A DNA stretch of 64,000 bases from Schistocerca nitens (GCF_023898315.1 NC_064618.1:248285076-248349075), one strand, 5' to 3'; positions 20,316 through 30,975 are shown, counted from the stretch's first letter. The notes: generated by a model from the sequence alone, not told the origin. Program-made: numbers and translations.

Positions 20316-20440
20316 TCCCGCAATCCGTACGCGAATGGAACGGGAAGAAACCCGTGACAAAATCGGAAGCACCCTCTGCCATGCACTTCACAGCGGTTTG
20401 AGGAGTATAGATGTGGTAGAACATGTTGCGTCTGTTATCG

Positions 20441-20930
20441 AACGCTTAATTTCATGATTCATCCTTGTCTTCCCTGTGGTACTTCCTGGTGATTCAAATC
20501 TAGAAGCCGAATGGCAACGGCCGACTGAAAGCTGTTTGCTTAGAACTTCGTCGTAATTTCAGTCACTTGAAGCTGCTGCTTGGGAAGTGTGCCTCGTAAA
20601 AGTATCTGAAGAAGTGCTTGCAGAAACACGAGCTAGCCTCATGTCGACTAGATAGTGTCTGTCATGTACTAGCCGCGTTACTCTTATCAAACGTGCGTCG
20701 AGGATACTGGGATTAACGTACGGTACGAAGTCTCATCTCATCGTTGGCGTGTACAGCATAGCGCACTGTTATCTATCTAGAGAAGTTTATTTTCATGTTT
20801 TTTTTTTTTTTCTTCGACAGATATGTCGTTAGAGGCTAACTCTAGATCAGTTGAAGAAGGAATGGAAAAGGTAAGAACTGGTATCTCCTTGAGGGAAGAA
20901 TCCCATTTGTCACTTGAAATGATTTAGAGA
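20441..20930. other. No confirmed gene; one exon-like spot
   Basis: The stretch is unique-looking. The only notable signal is a T-rich tract followed by CTTCGACAG and, 50 bases later, AAG/GTAAGA at 20821-20870, which looks like a small splice-bounded exon. It has no recognisable protein family. Confidence 0.3.
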
Positions 20931-21127
20931 GCCGGCCGGGGTGGCCGAGCCGTTCTAGGCACTACAGTCTGGAACCGCGCGACCGCTACGGTCGCAGGTT
21001 CGAATCCTGCCTCGGGCATGGATGTGTATGATGTCCTTAGGTTAGTTAGGTGTAAGTAGTTCTACGTTCTAGAGGACTGATGACCTCAGAAGTTAAGTCC
21101 CATAGTGCTCAGAGCCATTTGACCCAT
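20931..21127 (+). mobile_element. tRNA-derived SINE, plus strand
   Basis: This is a full-length main-family SINE. The head GCCGGCCGGGGTGGCCGAGC carries the A box, the B box is at about 20997-21007, and the tail ends GAGCCATTTGACCCATTTG. A short duplication with TGATTTAG flanks it on both sides. Confidence 0.9.
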
Positions 21128-21370
21128 TTGATTTAGGGAAACTACGTAACAGACACATCAGGAAGGCAGGATATAATTTGGCCCCAACTCCTTTCGAATA
21201 CGAGCCACGGTTTCTAAGGACCATGTCACCTCGCTTGATCTTGGTGCCATAGAGCGTACATGTCAGTACACAGAATATTTTCTGTCGAAAAGAAAGCGAT
21301 TACGCCGTGTACAGCTTGCTCAATACGTAGATTAGAGAATGTGTAAAAGAAGATAATCGAGTTCTGTTTG

Positions 21371-21564
21371 GTTCAAATGGCTCTGAGCACTATGGGACTC
21401 AACTGCTGTGGTTATCAGTCCCCTAGAACTTAGAACTACTTAAACCTAACTAACCTAAGGACATCACACACATCCATGCCCGACGCAGGATTCGAACCTG
21501 CGACCGTAGCAGTCCCACGGTTCCGGACTGCGCGCCTAGAACCGCGAGACCACCGCGGCCGGCT
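21371..21564 (-). mobile_element. tRNA-derived SINE, perfect 12-bp TSD
   Basis: This main-family SINE has the duplication GAGTTCTGTTTG at 21359-21370 and 21565-21576. The tRNA head has small deletions near the anticodon arm. Confidence 0.92.
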
Positions 21565-22357
21565 GAGTTCTGTTTGTCTAGCTTTGTATAGCAGAAGAGA
21601 GAGAATGAGATTTAGCATTTTTTTCTCTGATACTTTCTGTATTCCTTCTGTTTAGTTTTGAGGCAGAATCTGCTGTTTCTGCCTACTTAACTCATGAGAT
21701 TTTTAATTTGATAATTTGATTAACCACGCATTAAATGAGCTATCGACCTTTCAGCCGCGCTCACGAAGGCAGTACCTACTGGTAGTTGATATACTGTGTG
21801 GAGCGCGCACAAGTCCAGCCGTGAACGTAGGTGATACCCCAGTCATATGTCCTTCATCGATATGACAGTATGATTCTCTTCTGGTCGTTTCTATCCGCGC
21901 TAAAGCTCATAGCCATGAGAGAGTTGTAAAAATGCCAAGCACATTCTAAAACGGTACCTAAGTACTGGGTGGTCATAATTAAAGTGAAGCTATTCACAGA
22001 GGTCCTATGTGGGCAATAATTATGGTACGGCAGCGAAACTTGGTAGTATGGTAATGTGTTAATGCGGGACCGCTTTACGGTCAGAAGAAATTCGTTGCAA
22101 CTTTGGCCACCAGATGCAAATTTGGCGCTGTACAGCATTTCGTCGACGTCTCCGGTGCTCGTATTGTACAAACTGTGCAAGTACTGGTTAATAATAAAAT
22201 CGACATTATGCCTTTCTCACGGGTTGGCCTTCTCTGATCACGTCCCATTCGTAATCCATTACATGTGGAAACATATCTTTACGTATATAGGATGGAGGTC
22301 ACTGGTGTTAGCTGCAGCGGAACTTTAAGCGGAATCAGCGGCGGCGAGTGTAAATTT

Positions 22358-22433
22358 GTACCGGACCGGGATTCGAACCAGGGATGTCCTGCTTGCTAGG
22401 TAGGCGCGGTAACCACTGTGCAACCGGGACACA
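22358..22433 (-). repeat. tRNA-like block of a nested SINE
   Basis: The complement reads CCCGGTTGCACAGTGGTTAC, then CTACCTAGCAAGCAGG and CCTGGTTCGAATCCCGG. These look like D arm, anticodon arm (AGC in the loop) and T arm. The flanks are repeat sequence and the acceptor stem is poor, so it is a SINE head or tRNA relic, not a tRNA gene. Confidence 0.6.
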
Positions 22434-22618
22434 GCGTTATCGCAACTGCTCGGACCATCTCGACAACCTTCACGGCCGATCCACATTCCCACCGAGAGCC
22501 ACCTATCCGCATTCCCTGTCCATTATACTCCCGTTCGCTACTCAGAGATTCCCACAGGAGGTCGGACGTATTCGTGTATCCACACTGAAGAAGGTGGATC
22601 CATTGCCCAGCCAGGCTT

Positions 22619-22692
22619 ATCAATTATATGAATGCGTGGTGTTTGTTCTTTCGGATATGTCCGAAAGAACGGACACCATGCATTCATATAAT
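22619..22692. repeat. 72-bp near-perfect palindrome
   Basis: Two arms of about 36 bp (AATTATATGAATGCGTGGTG onward, mirrored by GGACACCATGCATTCATATA) meet with almost no spacer around TTTCGGATATGTCCGAAA. Only about three positions mismatch. It would form a long cruciform or hairpin. Confidence 0.85.
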
Positions 22693-22878
22693 TTCTATAT
22701 GTCTTTCTTGCATTCAGAGCGCCAGATTTGCATTTGTTGTGCAAAACTGAAACTAATTACTTTACAGCGTAAACCGGTTCCGTGTTAAGGTATGTACCAT
22801 GTTTCTTTGCCATATGATAGTTACAGCCCAGACTGGACATTCTGTGAGTAGTTGCAGTTTAATTATAACCACCCGATA

Positions 22879-25589
22879 CTTCGCAAAACATCACACGACT
22901 CAATTAAAAAAACCCTAAACTGCTGCAAGAAACGTAACAGCTATCGAAGGCCAGGCAACACAGGTAAGTCGTCATCAACAGACCATGCGCTGGTGCCAAG
23001 GGACCACAAAGTACGATTCTCCGACACTAAAGTTTTGTCCTAGTCTAGTCACATATCTCTTAGAACGTGCAGAGTTTATAAAAATTAAAACAGCAATTTG
23101 AACGGGAAAGAATGAGGACGTAGTGTGGACAACTTGCGGGCCTCAGTGCTAACTTAGCAGCCGAAAAAGAACTGCATCCACTACTGCTCCACTTTGGCGG
23201 TATTCAACGTCTGGTTAACATCACGCTGGGATAGCCGTTGCACGAATAAACAGTTACGTTCTTCGCGCTATTTCTACAAAAATAGTGTACGAACTATACT
23301 TGTTATGCTACAGGAAATTTCTAAGACTTAAATCAACTGTATGTACGGCCTCTGATGATGTCACACACAACAGTAATAAAGAAAGATTCAGGTTTAACAT
23401 TCCGTCTATGACAGTGTCATATTAGACACGGAGCAGATGCACAGACCTGGGGAAGGATGGGAAAAGAAATTGATCGTGACCTTTAGAAAGGAGCCATCTG
23501 AGCATTTGGATTGAATGATTTAGGGGAGAACACGGAAAACGTTCTCCTTCCGAATGTGAGTGCTTTGTCTCTCACTGCACTCTCTCAATCGGTCACACAA
23601 TAGGAAACCGATAAGCAGAGCATTATGCCTTACGGCGCAGCCCGAGTACCGAAGCCGAGAGATAACGAAGGAATACACATACTTGATATCAAGATCATAA
23701 TTACTGACATCGGCCTTCTTATGCCCAACATCTTTTCGTGTTTCATTGTGTCAAATTGGGTTTTTTTGGGATTGAAAGCGTATTTATCCTGTTGATTACT
23801 TTTATAACGGAAAAAATAATAAATGCCAAACAATGCATAAGTTTTCTGAACCAATGGGGAAAAAAGTATGTGGAAACAAGACTGGGTTTGCAAAGAAACA
23901 CACACCGATTTTCTATATCTCCTTTCTTATGCCCAACATTCTTTCGGCTCCATCCACTTACGCGCAGCACGGATATTTCCTAAGTGTCACAATTAACTAG
24001 ATGATTCAGCAGTTAATACCCTAAACGCATGCTTGGATGAAGCAGTTTTTAAATGGACCATCAGTCCATATCTGATTTTTCTGTGTTTTTAAATTTTTCT
24101 CAGGACCCATAAAAAAAGCTAAGGATATTTCTTCCTTGACCCTGTCTCAAAGGCATTAAAGGTCCGCTTTTAACGATATCGCTACCAACATAAGGTTACG
24201 TCCCAAAGAAAACAAGAAGCCATATATTGCCTTCTGTGCGTCCTGTTGCAGTAGTATCCAGTACTTTTCCATTCGAAGTTCAATGCCAGTCCCTGAGAAG
24301 CTGTTCCAGAGTAAGGAGATAAGAAAGAAAAACCTGTTGATACCGCTCAAGGAGAAATCAGACATGAATGTGCGCTGGACGGCTTAAGGCATACCCCAGC
24401 CTGTTCTATCTGAACCGTTACTATATTTGTTGCAACGGCTCCTTCCGTATCGACTCCTCCGGCGAAACAAGGTCTCCCCTCCCATTACATAGCCATTCAC
24501 AGGGTCTCGAATACCCCCGACCCTTGCCCAAGAAAGATACAATTCGAATCCTAATGACCAGTTATTAACTATGGAACATTTTTACAACTGACGGCGGTGA
24601 CCGTGTTTCATCAAATTACATTCTTATTAAAACATCATTATCAAGGTAGTCAGAATTAAACGCGTGAGCTACTTGTACTTGATCCGACAACATAAAAATA
24701 TGTAACCAGTATTTTGCTATTATCGTTATCGACAAAACACAGGTAAAAACAATTGAAAGGAGTGACACACCTAGCAAGGGCTAGCGTGAGCTTGTCTCTG
24801 TTGCTTCTGTCTTCAACGCCGCCTAAGACTACTCTTCATCAGCAGCGGAACATTTCCTCAAGTGGATGCTCATGTGTATATAGTGCACCGTCCACAAATA
24901 TCATTGTCTTGTACCGTTCCATTGCTGTTTTACAACTGCGTACTCGTACATATTCACTCATTATTGCTTCAGCTAACACAGTGCTAAGCTGTGCTACCAT
25001 ACATCCAAGTGAGCAACAGTAATATACAATAAAAGAAGAGCTAAATGAAGAAAACTTTAGCATCGTTATAAGAAAATGACCCAGATTCAGAGCTAGCGGC
25101 TGAATCCTACAATGAGCCAGTTGTCTACAAGATAATTAGAAATCGAATAAGCGGTCGGCTGGGATCTGATACAATTGCGATATTTAATGCGTCGAGTGGG
25201 TCATTACTATGAAGTGACACTTGTACACGGCGACGTAGTTATGTAACGGAAGTTTATTTTATTATTGTTCAATGAAACAGCGGATTAGACCGTATAACGG
25301 AAGTTTATTTTAAACTAAAATTAAACTGTGATTTTACTCATACATGTTAATCCAGATAACAGAAAGGCAGCTATTCTTTAGATGTGTACAAAGTGTCACG
25401 CGCCTGCTTAAGGGTTGCGTTGCTAGCCACGGTGTTATAGCAGATTTCAAGTGCACAGTTAAGGAGAAAAAGATTAAAATTTTTCTGTCGTTCTGATGTT
25501 TCTGCTGGCTTTGATTTTAGAGAAGAAGGAATGGTACGATAAGGATTTAACATCGCGGTGACGATGAGGACTTTAAAAGACGAAGCAGA
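22879..25589. other. No gene recognised (about 2.7 kb)
   Basis: The stretch is AT-rich and unique-looking. The 20-base phrase CTTATGCCCAACATTCTTTC occurs almost twice (near 23715 and 23928) without an obvious element between the copies. Short open frames lack recognisable motifs. Confidence 0.4.
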
Positions 25590-25775
25590 AGTTCGGATTG
25601 GGAAAGGAATTGTTGCGTGTGCTTTCCGAAGGAAGCATCGCTTTGCCTAAATCGATCTTGGCAAACCACGGTAAACCCATGTGTGTATGGGCAGGTGGGT
25701 ACTCGAACCGTCGTCCTCCCGAGTGCGAGTCCAATATATTGCACTGCGCCATCCCTCTCAGTTTTATTGGTATCC
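25590..25775 (-). mobile_element. tRNA-derived SINE, third type, decayed
   Basis: The complement reads GGGATGGCGCAGTGCAATAT, then CTCGCACTCGGGAGGACGAC and GGTTCGAGTACCCACC (tRNA-like head with A and B boxes). A body follows with GTTTGCCAAGATCGATTTAG and TTCCTTCGGAAAGC. It differs clearly from the other two SINE types in this window. Confidence 0.7.
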
Positions 25776-25974
25776 TGTGCGGCCAGACAATTCACACTGC
25801 TGCACGATATTTTTCTACTCCATCAGGTAGTGCGGGCGACGATTCTACGCACACCATTACGCACGATACTGAAGAGAGAGCTTGGCTGTGTTACTGTCCA
25901 TGTAGTCTTTGCAGATACCTACAGCCCTACATCGCAGACGTCAGTCTGACGTAGAAATATGTAAGTCGATTTAC

Positions 25975-26345
25975 TCGTATGCTCAGGTGTTATCACGTTT
26001 TTGGAGAACGAATATCTCGTCTATAAAAATCAGCATAGATTCCGTAAACAGAGATCTCGCTGTGTTTGTCAGTGGGATCCAGCGTGTTGTGGACAACGGC
26101 GCCCAGATTGTTGCTGTGAATCTCGACTTCGGAAAGGCATTCAGTACCGCTCCGCACTGTCATTTAGTGCAAAAAATATGGGTTTCCCAAGGATCGGTGC
26201 ATATTTGTGATTCGATTCAGAACTTAGTTGCAGATAGAATTGAAGGCGTGACCCTTAATGGAACACTCTGACAATTTGAAAGGTAATTTAACGAATATCC
26301 CAAGGAATTTGATAGGGCCGTTACTGTTTACAATATACGGGGTGT
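25975..26345 (+). pseudogene. LINE reverse transcriptase fragment
   Basis: In shifting frames the plus strand reads LENEYLVYKNQHRFRKQRS, VVDNGAQIVAVNLDFGKAF, VSQGSVHICDSIQNLVADR and RNLIGPLLFTIY. These are RT palm segments of a Jockey/CR1-like LINE, with the DFSKAF motif present as DFGKAF. Both ends are truncated; the FADD motif is not included. It matches the region of ORF2 represented by the LINE host at 14150-20440. Confidence 0.85.
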
Positions 26346-26748
26346 GGCAGCTACAACACGCCACCACTAATATATCCATAATGAATAAATACACCGAGGT
26401 GCGGTTTTCGACAAGTTCAGGGAACATTGTGGTGAATTTCCTGACATTGACAGTAACTTTTATCGTTTATAGTCGCCGAGATACGACAACGAGTTTTTTT
26501 TTTTTTTCTGTTAGAACTATATACTTTTTTCTATGCCATTTGAAAGAAGCTTCTAAGAAAATTTCATCGACGTAATATGTGTGGGACTTGATTAAACAGT
26601 ATCAAGATAACAGCGTCGCAGAACACTGTCCCGCAATCAGAAGAAGTGATTCTACAAACGTATGCCCTATTATAGTGAATGTAACCAAACACGTAATTCT
26701 AGCATAATTCTTGTGTTTGTCTGTGCGTTTGAAGCCCATCAGCCTATA
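26346..26748. other. No gene recognised
   Basis: The sequence starts at GGGGTGTGGCAGCTACAACA directly after the RT fragment and includes a T run at about 26496-26508. I could not assign it. Confidence 0.35.
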
Positions 26749-27680
26749 CTTACCAGCCAGAACATTATGACCACCGACCTACCATCGACATAAACCCCTG
26801 CTAGCCAGACACACGCATGTGGATGTTGTATCAGTGAGTGTGCTGTCCGTGTATAGAGTGGGGAAGGCGCGCGATCTATCTGAGTTTGACTGAGAGCAGA
26901 TTGCGATGGTCCGAAGCCTCGGCACGAACATTTCGGAAACTGCAAAACCTGTTGGACGTTCGAGGAGTGCTGTGGTGAGTGTCTTCAACACGTGGCGAAA
27001 CCATGGTGAAAGCACGTCCAGACGTTGTGGGGTTGGGCTTCCAGGTAACAGCTCCTTGATACCTGTACTGTGGGAAGGAGATAAGCTGGCGGCAATTCTA
27101 TTACGCTCTGGGGAACAATTACCAGGACTTCGATGGGTCAAGTGGAGCTCGTGCAAGGCACCATCATGATTTCATCCCCATCGACGCGCAAGTCGCCGAA
27201 GTGGCGTCAAATCGGAACACTTGCACCAGGCGAGCGGTCTACCCGACGGGAGGCCCTCGTCACACGCCATTATATACCTTTACGTTCAAGGAGTATCGTA
27301 CACTGGTTGCACAACCCCTTCCTGACGATCATGTTTCGTCATGGCAGTGACATTTTTCAATAAGATAACGCGCCCTGTCTCAAGGCCAGGAGTGTGATGG
27401 ATGCTTCGAAGAACAGTGGAGTGTTACAATTGATGTGCTGGCACCCCAACTCGCCGATAGTCTGGGATGTGATTGAACTTAGCGTCAGAGTTCATCGCCT
27501 CTCTCCCCGGAATTTACGAGAATTATGTGGCTTGTGTGTGCAGATGTGGTGCCGACTCCCTCCAGCGACCTACCAAGGTCTCACTACCTCCATCCATTGA
27601 CCCGTCGCTGCTGTTACGTGTGCCAAAGGTGGACATACCGGTTATTATGTAGATGGTGATAATGTTCTGGATGATCGGTG
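26749..27680 (+). mobile_element. Degenerate, deleted Tc1-like transposon
   Basis: The ends CTTACCAGCCAGAACATTAT and, on the complement, CACCGATCATCCAGAACATT are diverged inverted repeats. TA lies at 26747-26748 and 27681-27682. At about 930 bp it is some 500 bp shorter than intact relatives. Confidence 0.8.
26881..27640 (+). pseudogene. Tc1-like transposase pseudogene
   Basis: The N-terminal helix-turn-helix part is readable (EQIAMVRSLGTNISETAKPV, then GRSRSAVVSVFNTW). The central catalytic block with the first Asp is mostly deleted. The end shows FFNKITRPVSRPGV, a ruined QQDNAPCLKAR block, and AKGGHTGYY before the right TIR. Several frameshifts and stops make it non-functional. Confidence 0.75.
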
Positions 27681-27682
27681 TA

Positions 27683-27960
27683 TGTTCAGCTGCTGTAGCA
27701 ATCGTATAGCTTACCCGCAAAGCTATTGAGACGTTCACAATGTATACGATACTGTGAATATCGTTTATAGCGAATGCCGCCCAACTATTAGTGCAGCTGT
27801 ACCATCATATGCCGGAAAGTATTCAGATCGTGCCAAGCACTCATAATACGCCTTTAGAAACATTACAAAAAGTTCTAGAAACTGCAATTATGGAAAATAA
27901 AATACGTCAAGAGCAACTTATGAAAGAAAAGAAACTAATATTTCAGTAGCAGTAACACAC
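27683..27960. other. No gene recognised
   Basis: This is a short unique-looking spacer between the Tc1 remnant and a SINE. Confidence 0.35.
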
Positions 27961-28150
27961 AGCCGGCCAGTGTGGCCGAGCGGTTCTGGCGCTTCAGTCT
28001 GGAACCGAGTGATCGCTACAGTCGCAGGTTCGAATCCTGCCTCGGGCATGGGTGTGTGTGATGTTCTTAGGTTAGTTAGGTTTAAGTAGTTCTAAGTTCT
28101 AGGGGAGTGATGATCTCAGATGTTAACTCCCATAGTGCTCAGAGCCATTT
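27961..28150 (+). mobile_element. tRNA-derived SINE, plus strand, 10-bp TSD
   Basis: This full-length main-family SINE has the head GCCGGCCAGTGTGGCCGAGC and the B box GGTTCGAATCC. GTAACACACA is duplicated at both sides (starting 27952 and about 28152). Confidence 0.92.
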
Positions 28151-28825
28151 TGTAACACACAATGCAAATGTCACAAAGAGGGCTCTCAGAAGTGCGGGAG
28201 GGATCACCCAAAAAAGTGTTCTGCAAACACTAGATTGCATCTCATTTCACTGCATCTACAGCTTCATGACAACGATTTCCAAAATTGGTTACAGTTCTCT
28301 CAATGTTATTTACGAAAAGTGCAAATTTATGTGGTATATATCTATGCAAAATTTTGTTTAACGAAGAAGCATCGCTAACCAACCATGAGCAAGTCAAGTT
28401 TCGCATTAATCGTCAGCTAAAAATCCACACTGACTCAAAGAAGTGAGTAAAAATAACGCTGTTGCTCTTAACTGTTAAATACTGCCTAGTCGTCATAAAT
28501 GGGGAGTGTAGGAAATTTGCTTTCTCGAGTCACTAGACAACATTCAAACAAATCGTATTAATGAGTTTTATTACGGAAAGTAAAAGACAATACTTAACTT
28601 TTAGAATTACATACGTGTATCACAAGAAAAAGGGCGACATTCGAAATTAACAAGCTTCTTCAGTATAACATTTCTGATACAAGTGATGTAATACAGCTGA
28701 CGCTTCTATTCACGTCTCGAAGCTTCTGTAGAACCGGGCCGCGACCAGTCGGGCGCGGCGCTTAAGTCCTCTTCGCATAGGGGCCGCTGATGTCGCGTTG
28801 TCGTCCTGGAGAGGGGTCGGCGATA
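28151..28825. other. No gene recognised; GC-rich end
   Basis: The last 110 bases (28715-28825) are GC-rich and abut the truncated start of the Penelope-like frame. They could be an LTR or promoter piece of another element, but I have no matching partner in the window. Confidence 0.35.
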
Positions 28826-28826
28826 G

Positions 28827-30424
28827 GACGAACTACCCTTACGGCCAATAGTGAGCAATATTGGGGCCCCCACTTACGATTTAGCCAAACATCTTGCATC
28901 CTTGCTGAGGCAATTTGTGGGCAAATGTCCACATCACATACGTAACTCGGCCGATTTTATCAACAGACTGGGGGCTCTCCGCCTAAGTACTTCTGATCTT
29001 TTAGTTAGTTTTGACGTGGTGTCTCTTTTTACAAAGGTACCCCTCGCAGACTCCTTGGCATTGATTGACAATAAGTTTCAGGTGGGAATCACTGCTTTAT
29101 TTCGCCACGCTCTCTCCTCAACATATTTTATGTTCAACAAAGGATATTTTGAACAGATTGACGGCGTCGCCATGGGTAGCCCCTTGTCTCTCTTTGTGGC
29201 CAACCTTTTTATGGAGGATTCTGAAGAGAGAGCACTTGAATCAGCAGCCCTCAAACCAACTGTTTTTTGGAGGTACGTGGATGACACTTTCGTAGTGTGG
29301 ACTCATGGAGAAGATAAATTAATGGAGTTTTTAGATCACCTGAACTCCATTCATGGGAACATTTGGTTTACCATGGCATTAGAGAAAAATGGTTGCCTCC
29401 CTTTCTTGGATGTGCTAGTTAGACGGAAGAGTGATGGCTCTCTGGGGCATTCAGTTTATCGAAAGCCCACACATCCTGATTTGTATTTAAATTCGTCCAG
29501 CTGCCATCACCCATCGCAAACAATTAGTGTACTTAAAACACTTGTACACAGAGCTCATGTAATGACAGATGCAGATAGTTTGCCTGAAGAGCTTGCCCAC
29601 CTGAAGAGGGTTTTCAAAGAGAATGGGTATTCTACCCGGCAAATTAGCAAGGCACTTGCAATTAAGCCAAAGAAACAGGGAGTGGAGAAAGAAGAGAGCA
29701 CGCCTACTAAATCTTTGGCTTTTCTTCCCTTTGTTGGAAACATTTCCTTCAAAATTGCAAGAATCCTCCACGGTTTCGAAGTGAAAGTGATTTTCCGTCC
29801 ACTATCGAAGATTTCCGACCTGCTGGGATCAGTGAAAGACGATCTGGTATTGCGGAAGGCGGGAATTTATAAAATACCTTGTCAGTGTGGCATGTCACAT
29901 ATAGGACAAACATTGCGAACAGTAGCAGAACGTTGCACTGAACGTCAGCGCTGTACTCGCCTTTTGCGACCTAGCAAGTCTGCAATTGCTGAGCACTGCA
30001 TTTCCACTGGACACTCAATGGAGTATGACAAGACAACAATTTTGGCCACAGCAACATCCTTTTGGGACTCCGTCATAAAAGAATCAGTGGAAATTCGCAT
30101 GACAGACAATCTTATGAACCGTGACAATGGCTGTTGTTGTTGTGGTCTTCAGTCCTGAGACTGGTTTGATGCAGCTCTCCATGCTACTCTATCCTGTGCA
30201 AGCTTCTTCATCTCCCAGTACCTACTGCAACCTACATCCTTCTGAATGGCTACCAGCTAGATAATGCGTGGAACCCCGTCATCTCTAAGATCTGCTCCAG
30301 GCAAAGACGTCAGAGTACTCCGATGGCCGCGGCATCATCCTCAGGTGAGCCATCGAAGACTGACGAAGACGCCCTCCGTTCCGCGGCATCAAAGTATATA
30401 TTTAAGTTAAGAGATGTTAACTAG
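28827..30424 (+). pseudogene. Penelope-like element: RT plus GIY-YIG endonuclease
   Basis: One frame stays open from the 5' truncation at about 28827 (LPLRPIVSNIGAPTYDLAKH) to 30158. It resumes after a 112-bp insert (30133-30244) with DNAWNPVISKICSRQRRQS and stops at 30422-30424. The RT part shows FDVVSLFTKVPL, the IDGVAMGSPLS block and the catalytic RYVDD at about 29271-29285. The C-terminal endonuclease shows GIYKIPCQCGMSHIGQT at 29862-29910, with His where the second half of the GIY-YIG signature has Tyr. This domain order, RT then GIY-YIG, defines Penelope-like elements, which copy RNA into DNA at their target. The N-terminal third is missing, so this copy is dead, yet the long open frame suggests it is young. 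Confidence 0.9.
30133..30244 (-). mobile_element. Short LINE 3'-end insertion with 7-bp TSD
   Basis: The insert reads TTGTTGTGGTCTTCAGTCCT onward to CCTACATCCTTCTG, a sequence I recognise as a common arthropod LINE terminal segment in reverse orientation. AATGGCT is duplicated at 30126-30132 and 30245-30251. Removing it rejoins the Penelope frame at NRDNG/YQLDNAWNP. It accounts for the odd Cys-rich end of the interrupted frame. Confidence 0.75.
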
Positions 30425-30688
30425 TTTTCTCAGAATGTGAACCTGAGAAATTCGATGGAATAGATTATTTAAGAGCCACTCGTATACGTGTTATTCCCGG
30501 AAACCCCTCTTTTCTGTGAAGAGCCATTCGGATGGATACCTCGCTCCCCAGACTTGACACCTCTGGAGTTCTTTCTCTGGAATTTCATTAAAGACCATGT
30601 GTATGTTGCTTCCCTGCCAAACAAGTTAACTGACCTGGAAAATCGAATCTACGCTGCCGTTGCACAATTTATGCCTAATTTGCTGTAA
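30398..30688 (+). repeat. Left arm of a 290-bp inverted repeat
   Basis: This arm pairs with 30984-31272 at high identity (I estimate about 95 percent). It encodes a transposase C-terminal fragment: WIPRSPDLTPLEFFLWNFIK, then LTDLENRIYAAVAQFMPNLL. That is the end of a Tc1/mariner-superfamily DDD transposase with the last Asp replaced by Glu (TPLEFF). The arm begins inside the Penelope C-terminal codons. Confidence 0.8.
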
Positions 30689-30694
30689 CGAGTG

Positions 30695-30975
30695 TGACGA
30701 AGACGCCGAAGACAGCTGAGTTCTGCAGTTCCACCAGCGAGGGCGCTGCTGGCGGGCAGTGTGGTTCGTCTGTCAGTATGATTTTGACGCATTCGCGGAA
30801 TACTCGCTGCACGCTATATATTGCGGAACGGAGGGTGTCTTCGTCAGTCTTCGATGGCTCACCTGAGGATGGCTGACAGTTGTCCAGTCGAAATATCGTG
30901 GATGGAAGCTAACGACGACCGGCTGCAAGCCCGAAATCTTTTTGAATATCGCACTGGTAGTCAATTTCTTCCCAC
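30695..30975 (+). repeat. Penelope pLTR segment between inverted arms
   Basis: It contains GCGGAACGGAGGGTGTCTTC to CACCTGAGGAT, the inverse of 30338-30395 at the end of the Penelope frame, followed by the pLTR stretch that is also found at 5230-5290. It forms the loop of the 290-bp inverted repeat. Inverted terminal pLTR pieces are typical of Penelope-like insertions. Confidence 0.6.
30858..30905 (+). ncRNA. Hammerhead-ribozyme-like motif
   Basis: The order is CTCAC (stem I), CTGAGGA (fits the CUGANGA core, 30863-30869), a GGCTG/CAGTC hairpin (30871-30875 with 30885-30889), GAAA (30890-30893), ATAT as a minimal self-complementary stem III, the cleavage-type AUC ending at 30897, and GTGG pairing back to CTCAC. 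Hammerheads with very short stem III are known in Penelope-like pLTRs. An unpaired T at 30870 between core and stem II is a deviation. The related copy at 5226-5262 keeps stem II with compensatory changes but has a ruined core. Confidence 0.45.

Larger units (their letters stand above)
14150..20440 (+). mobile_element. Old LINE that hosts a nest of insertions
   Basis: Pieces of one non-LTR retrotransposon ORF2 remain in order on the plus strand. At 14330-14517 there is a DFQKA-type stretch and a decayed PQGS block. At 15940-15970 it reads NDLSDNINNEI. At 16235-16330 it reads SEWCKDWQFALNVYK. At 19464-19820 a decayed C-terminal region follows. The 3' end at 20010-20112 and 20316-20440 matches the LINE at 6409-6967 (CTTCCCGCAATCCGTACGCG). 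The breaks coincide with inserted elements at 14518-15939, 15971-16149, 16399-19276, 19286-19463, 19822-20009 and 20113-20315. Stops and frameshifts are frequent, so the LINE was dead and old before most of these landed. Confidence 0.8.
21965..22876. mobile_element. TA-flanked TIR element with tRNA-like insert
   Basis: The ends CTGGGTGGTCATAATTAAAG and, on the complement, TCGGGTGGTTATAATTAAAC are inverted repeats of 20-25 bp flanked by TA (21963-21964 and 22877-22878). Termini and target fit a Tc1/mariner-superfamily non-autonomous element. No transposase is visible. A tRNA-like block (22358-22433) and a large palindrome (22619-22692) lie inside and probably belong to a second, nested element. 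Confidence 0.6.

Noticed and set aside
23710..23945. Repeated CTTATGCCCAACATTCTTTC-like phrase as a target-site duplication of a 200-bp insert
   Set aside because: The intervening sequence shows no terminal repeats, tail or known family, and the two copies differ; too weak to call.
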